A stretch of 64,000 bases of DNA from Sphingobium yanoikuyae (GTDB lineage: Bacteria > Pseudomonadota > Alphaproteobacteria > Sphingomonadales > Sphingomonadaceae): positions 4,285,001 through 4,349,000 of the forward strand of contig NZ_CP053021.1 of assembly GCF_013001025.1 (NCBI RefSeq). Reading direction: 5' to 3'. Shown one piece after another: positions 20,870-29,222 of the stretch (the first letter of the stretch is position 1; the number at the start of each line of letters is the position of its first letter). Under the pieces are notes generated by a model. It had not been told where the DNA came from and did not search any database. It saw only the letters and a program-made list of their open reading frames with translations. The translations under genes and the position numbers were made by a program.

Positions 20870-21613
20870 ATGAGCGACCAGTCCAAAGCCGATGTTGCGC
20901 GGCGCAACTTTCTCCTGACCGCCGGAATCGCGCTCGCCGCGACCGGCACGACTGTCTCCGCGCAACTTTCCGTGCAGCCGCCCGTGCCGCCGAGCGGCCC
21001 CAAGAAGAAGCTCGGCATGGTCCTGTTCGACGGGTTCGAGCTGCTCGACGTGTTCGGCCCGCTGGAAATGTTCGGCATGCTGAAAGACCGGGTCGAGATT
21101 GTCATGATCGCCGACAAGGCCGGGCCGGTGCGCAGCGGCGCCGGGCCGCAGACGATCGCCGATCATGGCTTTGCCGATGCGCCCAAGCTCGACATCGTGA
21201 TGATCCCCGGCGGCCTTGGCACCCGGCGGGAAGTCAATAATCCCGACTTCCTCGCCGCAGTCCGCACACTGGCACAGGATACGCCGCAGGTCGCGACCAT
21301 CTGCACCGGATCGGGCCTGCTGGCGAAGACCGGGCTGATCGACGGGGTGAAGGCGACCAGCAACAAGATGGCCTGGGCCTGGGCGACGGCGCAGGGGGCC
21401 AAGGTCGCCTGGATCCCCCATGCCCGCTGGGTGGAGGATGGCAAATATATCTCCTCCTCCGGCATTTCGGCGGGGACGGACATGGCGTTGGGCCTGATCG
21501 CCAAACTCTATGGCAAGGACATGGCCCGCTGGGTCGCCAACCGGACCGAATATCGCTGGCAGGAGGACGCGAGCGACGATCCCTTTGCCAAGCTGAACGG
21601 ACTGCCGGGGTAG
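20870..21613 (+). CDS. Exported DJ-1/PfpI family protein
   Basis: A 247-residue protein with a twin-arginine type leader (ARRNFLLTAGIALAATG), suggesting Tat export, followed by a DJ-1/PfpI (class I glutamine amidotransferase-like) domain. The conserved start GMVLFDGFELLDVFGPLEMF and the nucleophile elbow TICTGSGLLAKTGL, with its cysteine, are present. This arrangement resembles AraC-type amidotransferase domains and isonitrile hydratases, but without a DNA-binding domain. ATG 20870 is chosen because AGGGAG lies nine bases upstream; GTG 20864 is too close. Substrate unknown. Confidence 0.88.
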   Translation: MSDQSKADVARRNFLLTAGIALAATGTTVSAQLSVQPPVPPSGPKKKLGMVLFDGFELLDVFGPLEMFGMLKDRVEIVMIADKAGPVRSGAGPQTIADHGFADAPKLDIVMIPGGLGTRREVNNPDFLAAVRTLAQDTPQVATICTGSGLLAKTGLIDGVKATSNKMAWAWATAQGAKVAWIPHARWVEDGKYISSSGISAGTDMALGLIAKLYGKDMARWVANRTEYRWQEDASDDPFAKLNGLPG

Positions 21614-21632
21614 GCCCAAAACCTCCCACATT

Positions 21633-21718
21633 CCGTCATGCCAGCGCAGGCTGGCATCTCTCTTTCTTGGCATCAGTGGAAGAAAGAAGCGGGATCCCAG
21701 CCTTCGCTGGGATGACGG
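21633..21718. repeat. REP-type paired palindromic element
   Basis: Two oppositely oriented units, 21633-21660 and 21691-21718, each with a small internal hairpin (CCAGC-GCAG-GCTGG and CCCAGC-CTTC-GCTGGG), flank an inner TCTTTCTT/AAGAAAGA stem, so the whole 86 bases fold into one long hairpin. Such paired units are typical of dispersed intergenic repeats in alphaproteobacteria. It sits between two convergent genes. Confidence 0.8.
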
Positions 21719-21747
21719 CAGTATAGGGGGGCGGCGAATGCCCCCCC

Positions 21748-24159
21748 TCAATCCGCGCGCATGGCCTCCGCCACCAGCGCCTCCGCCTCGATCAGCAGCG
21801 CATCCTCGGCATCGCGCTGCGCCACCTGTTCGCGGCCGATCAGGATCAAGAGCGGCACGGCGAGCGGGCTGACCCGGTCGAGCGGCACATGCAGCATGGT
21901 CGACGCCGCCCGGTCGATCAGGTCGCCCAGCCGCCCGACATCGGTCATCCGTGCCCGCGCATCGGCCCAGGCGGCCTTCAGCAGCAGATGGTCGGGCTGA
22001 TATTTGCGCAGCACATCATAGATGAGGTCGGTGGAGAAGGTCACCTGCCGCCCGGTCTTGCGCTTGCCGGGATGCTGCCGCTCGATCAGGCCGGAGATCA
22101 CGGCGACATCGCGAAAGGCGCGCTTCAATAGGCTCGACTGCTCGACCCAGTCGACAAATTCATGGTCGAGGATATCGGCGGAAAACAGGCTCTGCGGATC
22201 GGTCACGGGCTTTAGCCCATAGACCGCCAGCGCATAATCGTTCGACACGAAGCCCAGCGGCATCAGCCCCTGCGCGTCCATCCGCCGCGTCAGCAACATG
22301 CCGAGCGACTGGTGCGCGTTCCAGCCCTCGAAACTATAGCAGACCATATAATGGCGCCCTTCATGCGGGAAGGTTTCGACCAGCAGCTGCCCCGGTTGCG
22401 GCAGGGCCGAACGGGCGCGCTGCACCTCCAGCCATTCGCGCACATCGTCGGGGAAGCGGTGCCAGGCGTCGGGTTCGGCCAGGAAATGGCGCACCCGGTC
22501 GGCCAGCCGGGTCGACATCGCCATGCGGGTGCCGCCCCAGCTGGGGATGCGCGCGCTCTTGCTCGTGGCGCGGACGATCAGGTCGCTGGTGTCCATCCGC
22601 ACCACCTCCAGCGCCATGCCGGAGAAGAAGAAGCTGTCGCCCGGCCGCAGGGTGACGGCGAACCCCTCCTCCACCGTGCCGAGCTTGCGCCCATTGGCGA
22701 AGCGCACTGCGAGCGCGGGCTGATCGACGATGATGCCGGCATTCATCCGGTGCTGCTGGATGAATTTCGGGTGCGACACCCGCCATGTGCCGTCACCCTC
22801 TCGCACCAGCCGCTTGAACCGGTCATAGGCGCGCAGCGCATAGCCGCCGCCCTCGATGAAATGCAGGACATGGGCAAAGCCCTCGTCGGTCAGCGCGCTA
22901 TAGGGGGTGGCGGATCGGACCTCGGCCAGCAATTCCTCCTCGCGGAACGGCCCGGCACAGGCGATCGCCATCACATGCTGGGCCAGCACGTCGAGCGCGC
23001 CGGGGCGGAAATCATCGGCGTCCCGCTCGCCCGCCTCGACCGCGTCCAGTGCCGCCCGCGCCTCCAGATATTCGAAGCGATTACCGGGGATCAATATCGC
23101 CTCCGACGCCATGTCGAGCCGGTGATTGGCGCGGCCGATGCGCTGGAGCAGGCGCGAGCTGCCCTTGGGCGCGCCCATCTGGATCACGCAGTCGACATTG
23201 CCCCAGTCGACGCCGAGGTCCAGCGACGCGGTTGCCACAAGCGCGCGCAGCTTGCCCGCCGCCATCGCCGTCTCGACCTTGCGCCGCGCCTCGATCGACA
23301 GGCTGCCATGATGGATGGCGATCGGCAGGTTCGCGTCATTGACCGACCATAATTCCTGGAAGATGAGTTCAGCCAGGCCGCGCGTGTTGCAGAAGACGAG
23401 CGTGGTCTGCCGCGCGGCGATCTCCGCCATCACCTGGCTCGCGGCATATTTGCCCGAATGGCCCGACCAGGGCACCCGCCCCTCGGGGATCAGGATGGTG
23501 ACGTCGGGCTCGGCCCCCGCCTCCCCCAGCACCGGCGTCACCGCATCGATATCGCCATCGGGCGCCAGCCAGGCGCGATAGGCATCGACATCGGCCACGG
23601 TCGCCGACAGCGCCACCCGGCGCAGGTCCGGGTTGATCGCCTGCAACCGCGCCATCGACAGGTTGAGCAGATCACCGCGCTTCTGCGTGGCAAAGGCATG
23701 GACCTCATCGACGATGACGGTGCGCAGATGCTCGAACAGCAGCACCGCGTCGGGATAGCTCAGCAGCAGCGACAGGGATTCGGGCGTGGTCAGCAGGATG
23801 TGCGGCGGCCGCACCCGCTGCCGCGCCTTGCGATCCGACGGGGTATCGCCGGTGCGGGTCTCCACCCGGATCGGTAGCCCCATCTCCTCGATCGGCGTCA
23901 GCAGGTTGCGCCGCACATCGACCGCCAGCGCCTTCAAGGGCGAGACATAGAGGGTGTGCAGCCCGTCGGCGGGGTTCGCGATCAGGTCGGCAAGCGTCGG
24001 CAGGAAGCCCGCCAGCGTCTTGCCCGCCCCGGTCGGCGCGACCAGCAGCGCATGCTCCCCCCGCTGCGCCGCCGCGAGCATGTCACTCTGATGCCGCCGC
24101 ACCCGCCAGCCGCGCGATGCGAACCAGTCGGTGAGGATGGAGGGAAGAACCGGCGGCAT
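21748..24159 (-). CDS. Lhr-type DEXH helicase (ligase-associated DNA damage response type)
   Basis: An 803-residue superfamily 2 helicase. Motif I is APTGAGKTLAGFLPTL, motif II DEVH (VIVDEVHAFATQKRGDLLNL), motif III SATV (VALSATVADVD), and motif VI QRIGRANHR; the C-terminal Lhr-core and winged-helix regions follow. It fits the Lhr subgroup often encoded beside an ATP-dependent ligase and an exonuclease; neither is next to it here. The frame opens at 24354, but ATG 24159 (MPPVLPSILTDWFASRGW) gives the family's usual start; ATG 24204 is also possible. Predicted 3'-5' ATP-dependent unwinding in DNA repair. Confidence 0.9.
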   Translation of the reverse strand: MPPVLPSILTDWFASRGWRVRRHQSDMLAAAQRGEHALLVAPTGAGKTLAGFLPTLADLIANPADGLHTLYVSPLKALAVDVRRNLLTPIEEMGLPIRVETRTGDTPSDRKARQRVRPPHILLTTPESLSLLLSYPDAVLLFEHLRTVIVDEVHAFATQKRGDLLNLSMARLQAINPDLRRVALSATVADVDAYRAWLAPDGDIDAVTPVLGEAGAEPDVTILIPEGRVPWSGHSGKYAASQVMAEIAARQTTLVFCNTRGLAELIFQELWSVNDANLPIAIHHGSLSIEARRKVETAMAAGKLRALVATASLDLGVDWGNVDCVIQMGAPKGSSRLLQRIGRANHRLDMASEAILIPGNRFEYLEARAALDAVEAGERDADDFRPGALDVLAQHVMAIACAGPFREEELLAEVRSATPYSALTDEGFAHVLHFIEGGGYALRAYDRFKRLVREGDGTWRVSHPKFIQQHRMNAGIIVDQPALAVRFANGRKLGTVEEGFAVTLRPGDSFFFSGMALEVVRMDTSDLIVRATSKSARIPSWGGTRMAMSTRLADRVRHFLAEPDAWHRFPDDVREWLEVQRARSALPQPGQLLVETFPHEGRHYMVCYSFEGWNAHQSLGMLLTRRMDAQGLMPLGFVSNDYALAVYGLKPVTDPQSLFSADILDHEFVDWVEQSSLLKRAFRDVAVISGLIERQHPGKRKTGRQVTFSTDLIYDVLRKYQPDHLLLKAAWADARARMTDVGRLGDLIDRAASTMLHVPLDRVSPLAVPLLILIGREQVAQRDAEDALLIEAEALVAEAMRAD

Positions 24160-24322
24160 TGGGGGAGATGTAGGGGCTGTGGCGGATGGGGGGAAGTGGT
24201 GCATGCGTTCACCCCGCGCACCGGACATCGGGAATCGGGCATCGGGGGAAACCCCAATAGCCAATATGCCCGCCCCGACTAGGCTTCGTTCCGTCACGTC
24301 CATCGCGAACGAGGATAGCAGC

Positions 24323-26680
24323 ATGTCGACCCGCAAGAGCCCGCCCGAACTCAATCGCTATGTCCTGCCGATCCCGGAGCGCGTGCCGCCGCACGACACG
24401 CCGATGAACGCCAAGGAGGCGCAGAGCCCGCCGGCCAAGGAGTTCCTGCGCCCGCCGGCCGGCGCGCCCAATGTGCTGATCGTGCTGATCGACGACATGG
24501 GCTTCGGCGCCAGCAGCGCCTTTGGCGGCCCCTGCCTCATGCCGACGGCCGAACGAGTCGGGAAGGAGGGCATCCGCTTCACCCGCTTCCACACCACCGC
24601 CCTCTGTTCACCCTCGCGCCAGGCGCTGCTGTGCGGGCGCAATCATCATACGGTGAACATGGGCGGCGTCACCGAAGTGGCGACCGCCATGCCGGGCAAT
24701 ACCGGCCTGCGCCCGGATACCTGCGCGACCGTCGCCCAGATTCTCAAATATAATGGCTACAGCACCGGCGCCTTTGGCAAGATGCACCAGACGCCGACCT
24801 GGGAAACCAGCCCGTCCGGCCCGTTCGACCATTGGCCGATCGGCGACGGGTTCGAGAAATTCTATGGCTTCCTGGGCGGCGACACCAATCAATATGCCCC
24901 GCCACTGGTCGATGGCGTGACCCCGATCGAGCCGCCCAAGACCATCGAGGAAGGCTATCACCTGACCGAGGATCTGGTCGATCAGGTGCTCAACTGGACC
25001 GGCTCGCTACAGACCTTCACCCCCGACAAGCCCTGGTTCGCCTATCTCTCCTTCGGCGCCACCCATGCGCCGCACCATGTGCCCAAGGAATGGGTCGACA
25101 AGTATAAGGGCAAGTTCGACCATGGCTATAACAAGCAGCGGGAGATCACCTTCGCAAAGCAGAAGGAACTGGGCGTCATCCCCAAGGATGCGGAACTGAC
25201 CGCGCCGACCGAATGGCTGCCCGAATGGGACGAACTGACCGACGATGACCGCAAGGTATCCTGCCGCCTGGCCGAAACCTATGCCGCCTTCGCCACCCAT
25301 ACCGACCATCATGTCGGCCGCCTGCTCGACACGCTGGAGGCACGCGGCGTGCTAGAAGACACGCTGGTCATCTATATCCTGGGCGACAATGGCGCGTCCG
25401 CGGAGGCGGGGCCTTACGGCACCTTCAACGAACTGGCGTACCAGAACAGCATCGGCATGACGACGGCGGACATCCTGCCGCGGCTCGACGAGATTGGCGG
25501 GCCCAATTCCTTCAACCATATGCCCTCGGGCTGGGCCCATGCGATGAACGCCCCCTATCAGTGGAGCAAGATCGTCGCATCCCACTGGGGCGGCACCCGC
25601 GTCGGCATGACGATGCGCTGGCCCGAGAAGATCAAGGCCAAGGGCGAATTGCGCCACCAGTTCCACCATCTGATCGACGTCGCGCCGACCATCCTGGAAC
25701 TGGCCGGGGTGCCCGAACCCGATTTCGTCAACGGCATCCAGCAAAAGCCGCTGGAAGGCGTCAGCATGGCTTATCTGTTCGACGAACCGAAGGCTGAGGA
25801 TCGACACACGACCCAATATTTCGAGATTGGCTGCAACCGCGGCATCTATCATGACGGCTGGACCGCCATGACGATGCACCGCCTGCCCTGGCCCGACAAG
25901 CGCGAGACGGTGGGCGAGATCGAGGATGACACATGGGAACTCTATGGCCCGGACGACTGGACCCAGGCGCATAATATCGCCGACCAGAATCCCGACATGC
26001 TGCGCAAGCTGCAGGACCGCTTCCTGATCGAGGCGGCGAAATATAATGTCCTGCCGCTCGATCCACGCCAGCGCGAACGCTTCGACGCCCGCGTCGCCGG
26101 CCGGCCGGACCTGCTCAACGGCCGCACCTCCATGACCTTCCTGCCGGGGATGACCCGCATGAACGAGAATACGGTCCCGAACGTCAAGAACACCAATTTC
26201 ACCGTCACCGCGAAGGTGGAACTGGGCGCGGAGCCGGCCAATGGCGCGATCATTGCCCAGGGCGGCAAGTTTGGCGGCTGGAGCTTCTACATGAAGGACG
26301 GCGTGCTCGCCTATGCCCATAACTGGGTGGGGCTGGAAACCTTCATCGTGCGCGCGGACGAACCGCTGGGCAAGGGTAGCCACGACCTGCTGCTCGACTT
26401 CGCCTATGATGGCGGCGGCGCCGGCAAGGGCGGCACGGTGACCTTCACCGCGAACGGCAAGGCGATCGGCACGGGGCACATTGAAAAAACCGTGCCGGCC
26501 ATCTTCTCCTTTGACGACTTCATGGACATCGGCCACGACAATGGCGAGCCGGTGGTGGAAGATTATGGCCCGACCGGCGGCACCTTCACCGGCGCGATCG
26601 AAATGGTCCGGATCGACCTCAATGGCGAATCCCACCATGACCATGATCTGTCGCTGAAGGCGAAATACGCCAAGCAATAA
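24323..26680 (+). CDS. Sulfatase (arylsulfatase family)
   Basis: A 785-residue type I sulfatase. The metal-binding N-terminus NVLIVLIDDMGFGASSAFGG and the formylglycine motif CSPSRQALLCGR (Cys95 to be oxidised) are intact, followed by GAFGKMHQTP and the metal ligands in YILGDNGASAE. The last 200 residues form a beta-rich domain common in the long arylsulfatase subgroup. No signal peptide is evident from ATG 24323, so a cytoplasmic location is likely unless the start is wrong. It hydrolyses sulfate esters; the substrate is unknown. A large GC hairpin follows the stop. Confidence 0.93.
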   Translation: MSTRKSPPELNRYVLPIPERVPPHDTPMNAKEAQSPPAKEFLRPPAGAPNVLIVLIDDMGFGASSAFGGPCLMPTAERVGKEGIRFTRFHTTALCSPSRQALLCGRNHHTVNMGGVTEVATAMPGNTGLRPDTCATVAQILKYNGYSTGAFGKMHQTPTWETSPSGPFDHWPIGDGFEKFYGFLGGDTNQYAPPLVDGVTPIEPPKTIEEGYHLTEDLVDQVLNWTGSLQTFTPDKPWFAYLSFGATHAPHHVPKEWVDKYKGKFDHGYNKQREITFAKQKELGVIPKDAELTAPTEWLPEWDELTDDDRKVSCRLAETYAAFATHTDHHVGRLLDTLEARGVLEDTLVIYILGDNGASAEAGPYGTFNELAYQNSIGMTTADILPRLDEIGGPNSFNHMPSGWAHAMNAPYQWSKIVASHWGGTRVGMTMRWPEKIKAKGELRHQFHHLIDVAPTILELAGVPEPDFVNGIQQKPLEGVSMAYLFDEPKAEDRHTTQYFEIGCNRGIYHDGWTAMTMHRLPWPDKRETVGEIEDDTWELYGPDDWTQAHNIADQNPDMLRKLQDRFLIEAAKYNVLPLDPRQRERFDARVAGRPDLLNGRTSMTFLPGMTRMNENTVPNVKNTNFTVTAKVELGAEPANGAIIAQGGKFGGWSFYMKDGVLAYAHNWVGLETFIVRADEPLGKGSHDLLLDFAYDGGGAGKGGTVTFTANGKAIGTGHIEKTVPAIFSFDDFMDIGHDNGEPVVEDYGPTGGTFTGAIEMVRIDLNGESHHDHDLSLKAKYAKQ

Positions 26681-26689
26681 GGGACGATG

Positions 26690-26723
26690 CCGGCGCACGG
26701 GGACATGCGGCCCCGTGCGCCGG
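26690..26723 (+). terminator. Hairpin after the sulfatase gene
   Basis: Perfect 13-bp stem CCGGCGCACGGGG / CCCCGTGCGCCGG with an 8-base loop ten bases after the stop; there is no T-run, so termination may be imperfect or Rho-assisted. Confidence 0.65.
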
Positions 26724-26882
26724 TGCCTTGGTGGACCGAGATTCCGTCGATCTCGTTCGAAACAATCATACCCCGACAAGAAAGATTATATCACTCTCCG
26801 CTGGCCCCCTGCCCTGCTCCTGCGTTACAGTCCCTCCATCCATGAGCGGCACAGCAGAGGCCGCCAGATGCAGGAGAATGAC

Positions 26883-28223
26883 ATGACCGGCGAAACCCCG
26901 CCCCCCGTCACCGAAGCCGACCTGACCGGCGTCGAGCCGCCCCATAATCGCCGCCGCCCCAAAGCGCCGATCCTGGAGATTGACGGCCGCAAGCTGAAGC
27001 CCGCGACCCTGATGATGGGCCATGGCTATGACCCGACCCTGTCGGAAGGATCGCTGAAACCGCCGATCTTCCTCACCTCCACCTTCGCCTTCGAGAGCGC
27101 GACCGCGGGCAAGCGCCATTTCGAGGGGGTGACCGGCATCCGCCCCGGCGGCGCCGAGGGCCTTGTCTATTCGCGCTTCAACGGACCCAACCAGGAGATC
27201 GCCGAGGATCGGCTGTCGGTGTGGGAGGAGGCGGAGGACGCCCTGCTCTTTTCCAGCGGCATGTCGGCGATCGCCACCACCCTGCTCGCCTTGGTGCAGC
27301 CGGGCGACGTGATCGTCCATAGCGCCCCGCTCTATGCCGCGACCGAATCGCTGATCGGCCGCATCCTCGGCCGCTTCGGGGTGCAGTGGCTCGATTTCCC
27401 CGCCGGCGCGACCGAGGCGGAGATTGGCGCGGTGATCGAGAAGGCCAAGGGGCTGGGCCGGGTCGCCATGCTCTATCTGGAAAGCCCGGCCAACCCGACC
27501 AATGTGCTGGTCGATCTGGAGGCGGTGGTCGCGCGCCGCGATGCGCTGTTTGCGGGCGAGGATCATGTTCCGCCGATCGCGATCGACAATACCTTCCTGG
27601 GGCCGCTGTGGCATCGGCCGATCAACCATGGCGCCGACCTCGTCATCTACAGCCTGACCAAATATGCCGGCGGGCATAGCGATCTGGTCGCGGGCGGCGT
27701 GCTCGGCTCCAATGCGCTGATCAACAGCATCCGCCTGATGCGCAACACGATCGGCACGATCCTCGACCCGCACAGCGCCTGGATGCTGCTGCGGTCGCTG
27801 GAGACGCTGGAATTGCGGATGAGCCGCGCGGGCGAGAATGCGCAGAAGGTCTGCACCTGGCTGAAGGACCAGCCGCAGGTGGAGAAGGTCGTCTATCTCG
27901 GCTTTCCGGAGACCGAGCGGCAGGCCGACATCTATCGCCGCCATTGCACCGGCGCCGGCTCCACCTTCTCGCTCTATCTGAAAGGTGGCGAGGCGGAGGC
28001 CTTCGCCTTCCTTGACGCGCTCAAGATCGCCAAGCTGGCGGTGAGTCTCGGCGGCACCGAGACGCTGGCCAGCCATCCCGCCGCAATGACCCATTTGTCG
28101 GTGCCGGCCGAGCGCAAGAAGGCGCTGGCGATCGGCGACAATATGGTGCGCATCTCGATCGGCTGCGAGGATGCCGACGATCTGATCGCCGACTTCGCCC
28201 AGGCGTTGAAGGCGATAGGATAA
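26883..28223 (+). CDS. Cys/Met metabolism PLP enzyme (cystathionine gamma-synthase/lyase-like)
   Basis: A 446-residue fold-type I PLP enzyme of the cystathionine gamma-synthase/methionine gamma-lyase family. Visible elements are the PLP phosphate-binding turn LLFSSGMSAIATTLLAL, the DNTFLGP aspartate segment, and the Schiff-base Lys260 in YSLTKYAGGHSD. An N-terminal extension of about 40 residues is present. ATG 26883 follows AGGAGAA; the frame extends further upstream. It overlaps the next dehydrogenase by one base, so the two act together. Whether it makes cystathionine or eliminates a thiol from methionine cannot be decided. Confidence 0.9.
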   Translation: MTGETPPPVTEADLTGVEPPHNRRRPKAPILEIDGRKLKPATLMMGHGYDPTLSEGSLKPPIFLTSTFAFESATAGKRHFEGVTGIRPGGAEGLVYSRFNGPNQEIAEDRLSVWEEAEDALLFSSGMSAIATTLLALVQPGDVIVHSAPLYAATESLIGRILGRFGVQWLDFPAGATEAEIGAVIEKAKGLGRVAMLYLESPANPTNVLVDLEAVVARRDALFAGEDHVPPIAIDNTFLGPLWHRPINHGADLVIYSLTKYAGGHSDLVAGGVLGSNALINSIRLMRNTIGTILDPHSAWMLLRSLETLELRMSRAGENAQKVCTWLKDQPQVEKVVYLGFPETERQADIYRRHCTGAGSTFSLYLKGGEAEAFAFLDALKIAKLAVSLGGTETLASHPAAMTHLSVPAERKKALAIGDNMVRISIGCEDADDLIADFAQALKAIG

Positions 28224-29155
28224 TGGAGCGCCTGCGCCCGGTCATCCTGATCGCCCAGCCCCATCTGGCGCCGCTGCTGCCGATCCTGGCGATGCAATAT
28301 GACGTCATGGGGCTATGGGAGGAGGCCGGGCGCGCCCGCCTTGCCGAGGCGGAGATATTGGTGACGGCCGGCGAGTTCCGGCTCGATCCCGCCATGCTGG
28401 CGGCGATGGGGCGGCTGCGGCTGATTGCCTGCTTCACCGTCGGCTATGACGGGGTCGATCTCGACTGGGCGCGGGCGAACGACATCGCCGTCAGCCATGC
28501 CGGCGACGCCAATGCGGAGGATGTCGCCGACCATGCGATCGGCCTCATCCTCGCCCATCGGCGCCAGATCGTCAGCGGCGACCGGGCCTTGCGCGCGGGC
28601 GAATGGCTGCCCGGCGGCAAGACCATCACCCGGTCGATCGCCGGCGCCCGGCTGGGCATCGTCGGCATGGGCAGCATCGGCATCGCCATCGCGGCGCGCG
28701 CCGATGTCCTGCGCATGACGACCCGCTGGTGGGGGCCGCGCGACAAGCCCAGCCTTGCCTGGCCGCGCAGCGAGAGCCTGGCGGCACTGGCGGCCGAGAG
28801 CGACATATTGGTCGTCGCCGCGCGGGCGACCGACGACAATCGCGGCATGATCTCCGCCGCGATCATTGATGCGCTTGGCCCCAATGGCCTGCTGGTCAAT
28901 GTCGCACGCGGGCAGCTGGTGGACGAGGACGCGCTGATCGATGCCCTGCGCGCCGGCCGGCTGGGCGGCGCCGCGCTCGACGTCTATGCGCAGGAACCAA
29001 CCGATCCGGCGCGCTGGGCCGATGTGCCAAACTGCATCCTCACCCCCCACACCGGCGGCGCGACCGACGCGGCGGTGGCGCAGATGGCGCAGATGCTGCT
29101 CGCCAATATCCGCGCCTTCGTGGCGGAAGAACCGCTGCCCAATCGCGTGCTCTGA
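28223..29155 (+). CDS. D-isomer specific 2-hydroxyacid dehydrogenase
   Basis: A 310-residue NAD(P)-dependent oxidoreductase interconverting 2-oxo acids and D-2-hydroxyacids. The nucleotide-binding GxGxxG motif is in LGIVGMGSIGIAIAAR, the substrate-binding Arg region in LLVNVARGQLVDEDALIDAL, and the catalytic His in LTPHTGGATD. The start overlaps the stop of the PLP enzyme; a plausible pathway is reduction of the 2-oxo acid released by the upstream lyase (for example 2-oxobutyrate), but this is inference. Confidence 0.92.
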   Translation: MERLRPVILIAQPHLAPLLPILAMQYDVMGLWEEAGRARLAEAEILVTAGEFRLDPAMLAAMGRLRLIACFTVGYDGVDLDWARANDIAVSHAGDANAEDVADHAIGLILAHRRQIVSGDRALRAGEWLPGGKTITRSIAGARLGIVGMGSIGIAIAARADVLRMTTRWWGPRDKPSLAWPRSESLAALAAESDILVVAARATDDNRGMISAAIIDALGPNGLLVNVARGQLVDEDALIDALRAGRLGGAALDVYAQEPTDPARWADVPNCILTPHTGGATDAAVAQMAQMLLANIRAFVAEEPLPNRVL

Positions 29156-29222
29156 ACCAAGCCGCAACGCCACGCGTTGAGCGCCGACACGGCCGACCGG
29201 GCCGGACGGGAGAGCGACAGGG

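Noticed and set aside
26681..26882. Possible SAM riboswitch before the Cys/Met PLP enzyme
   Set aside because: The only clear structure is the sulfatase terminator-like hairpin; no SAM-II or SAM-I type conserved core was seen.
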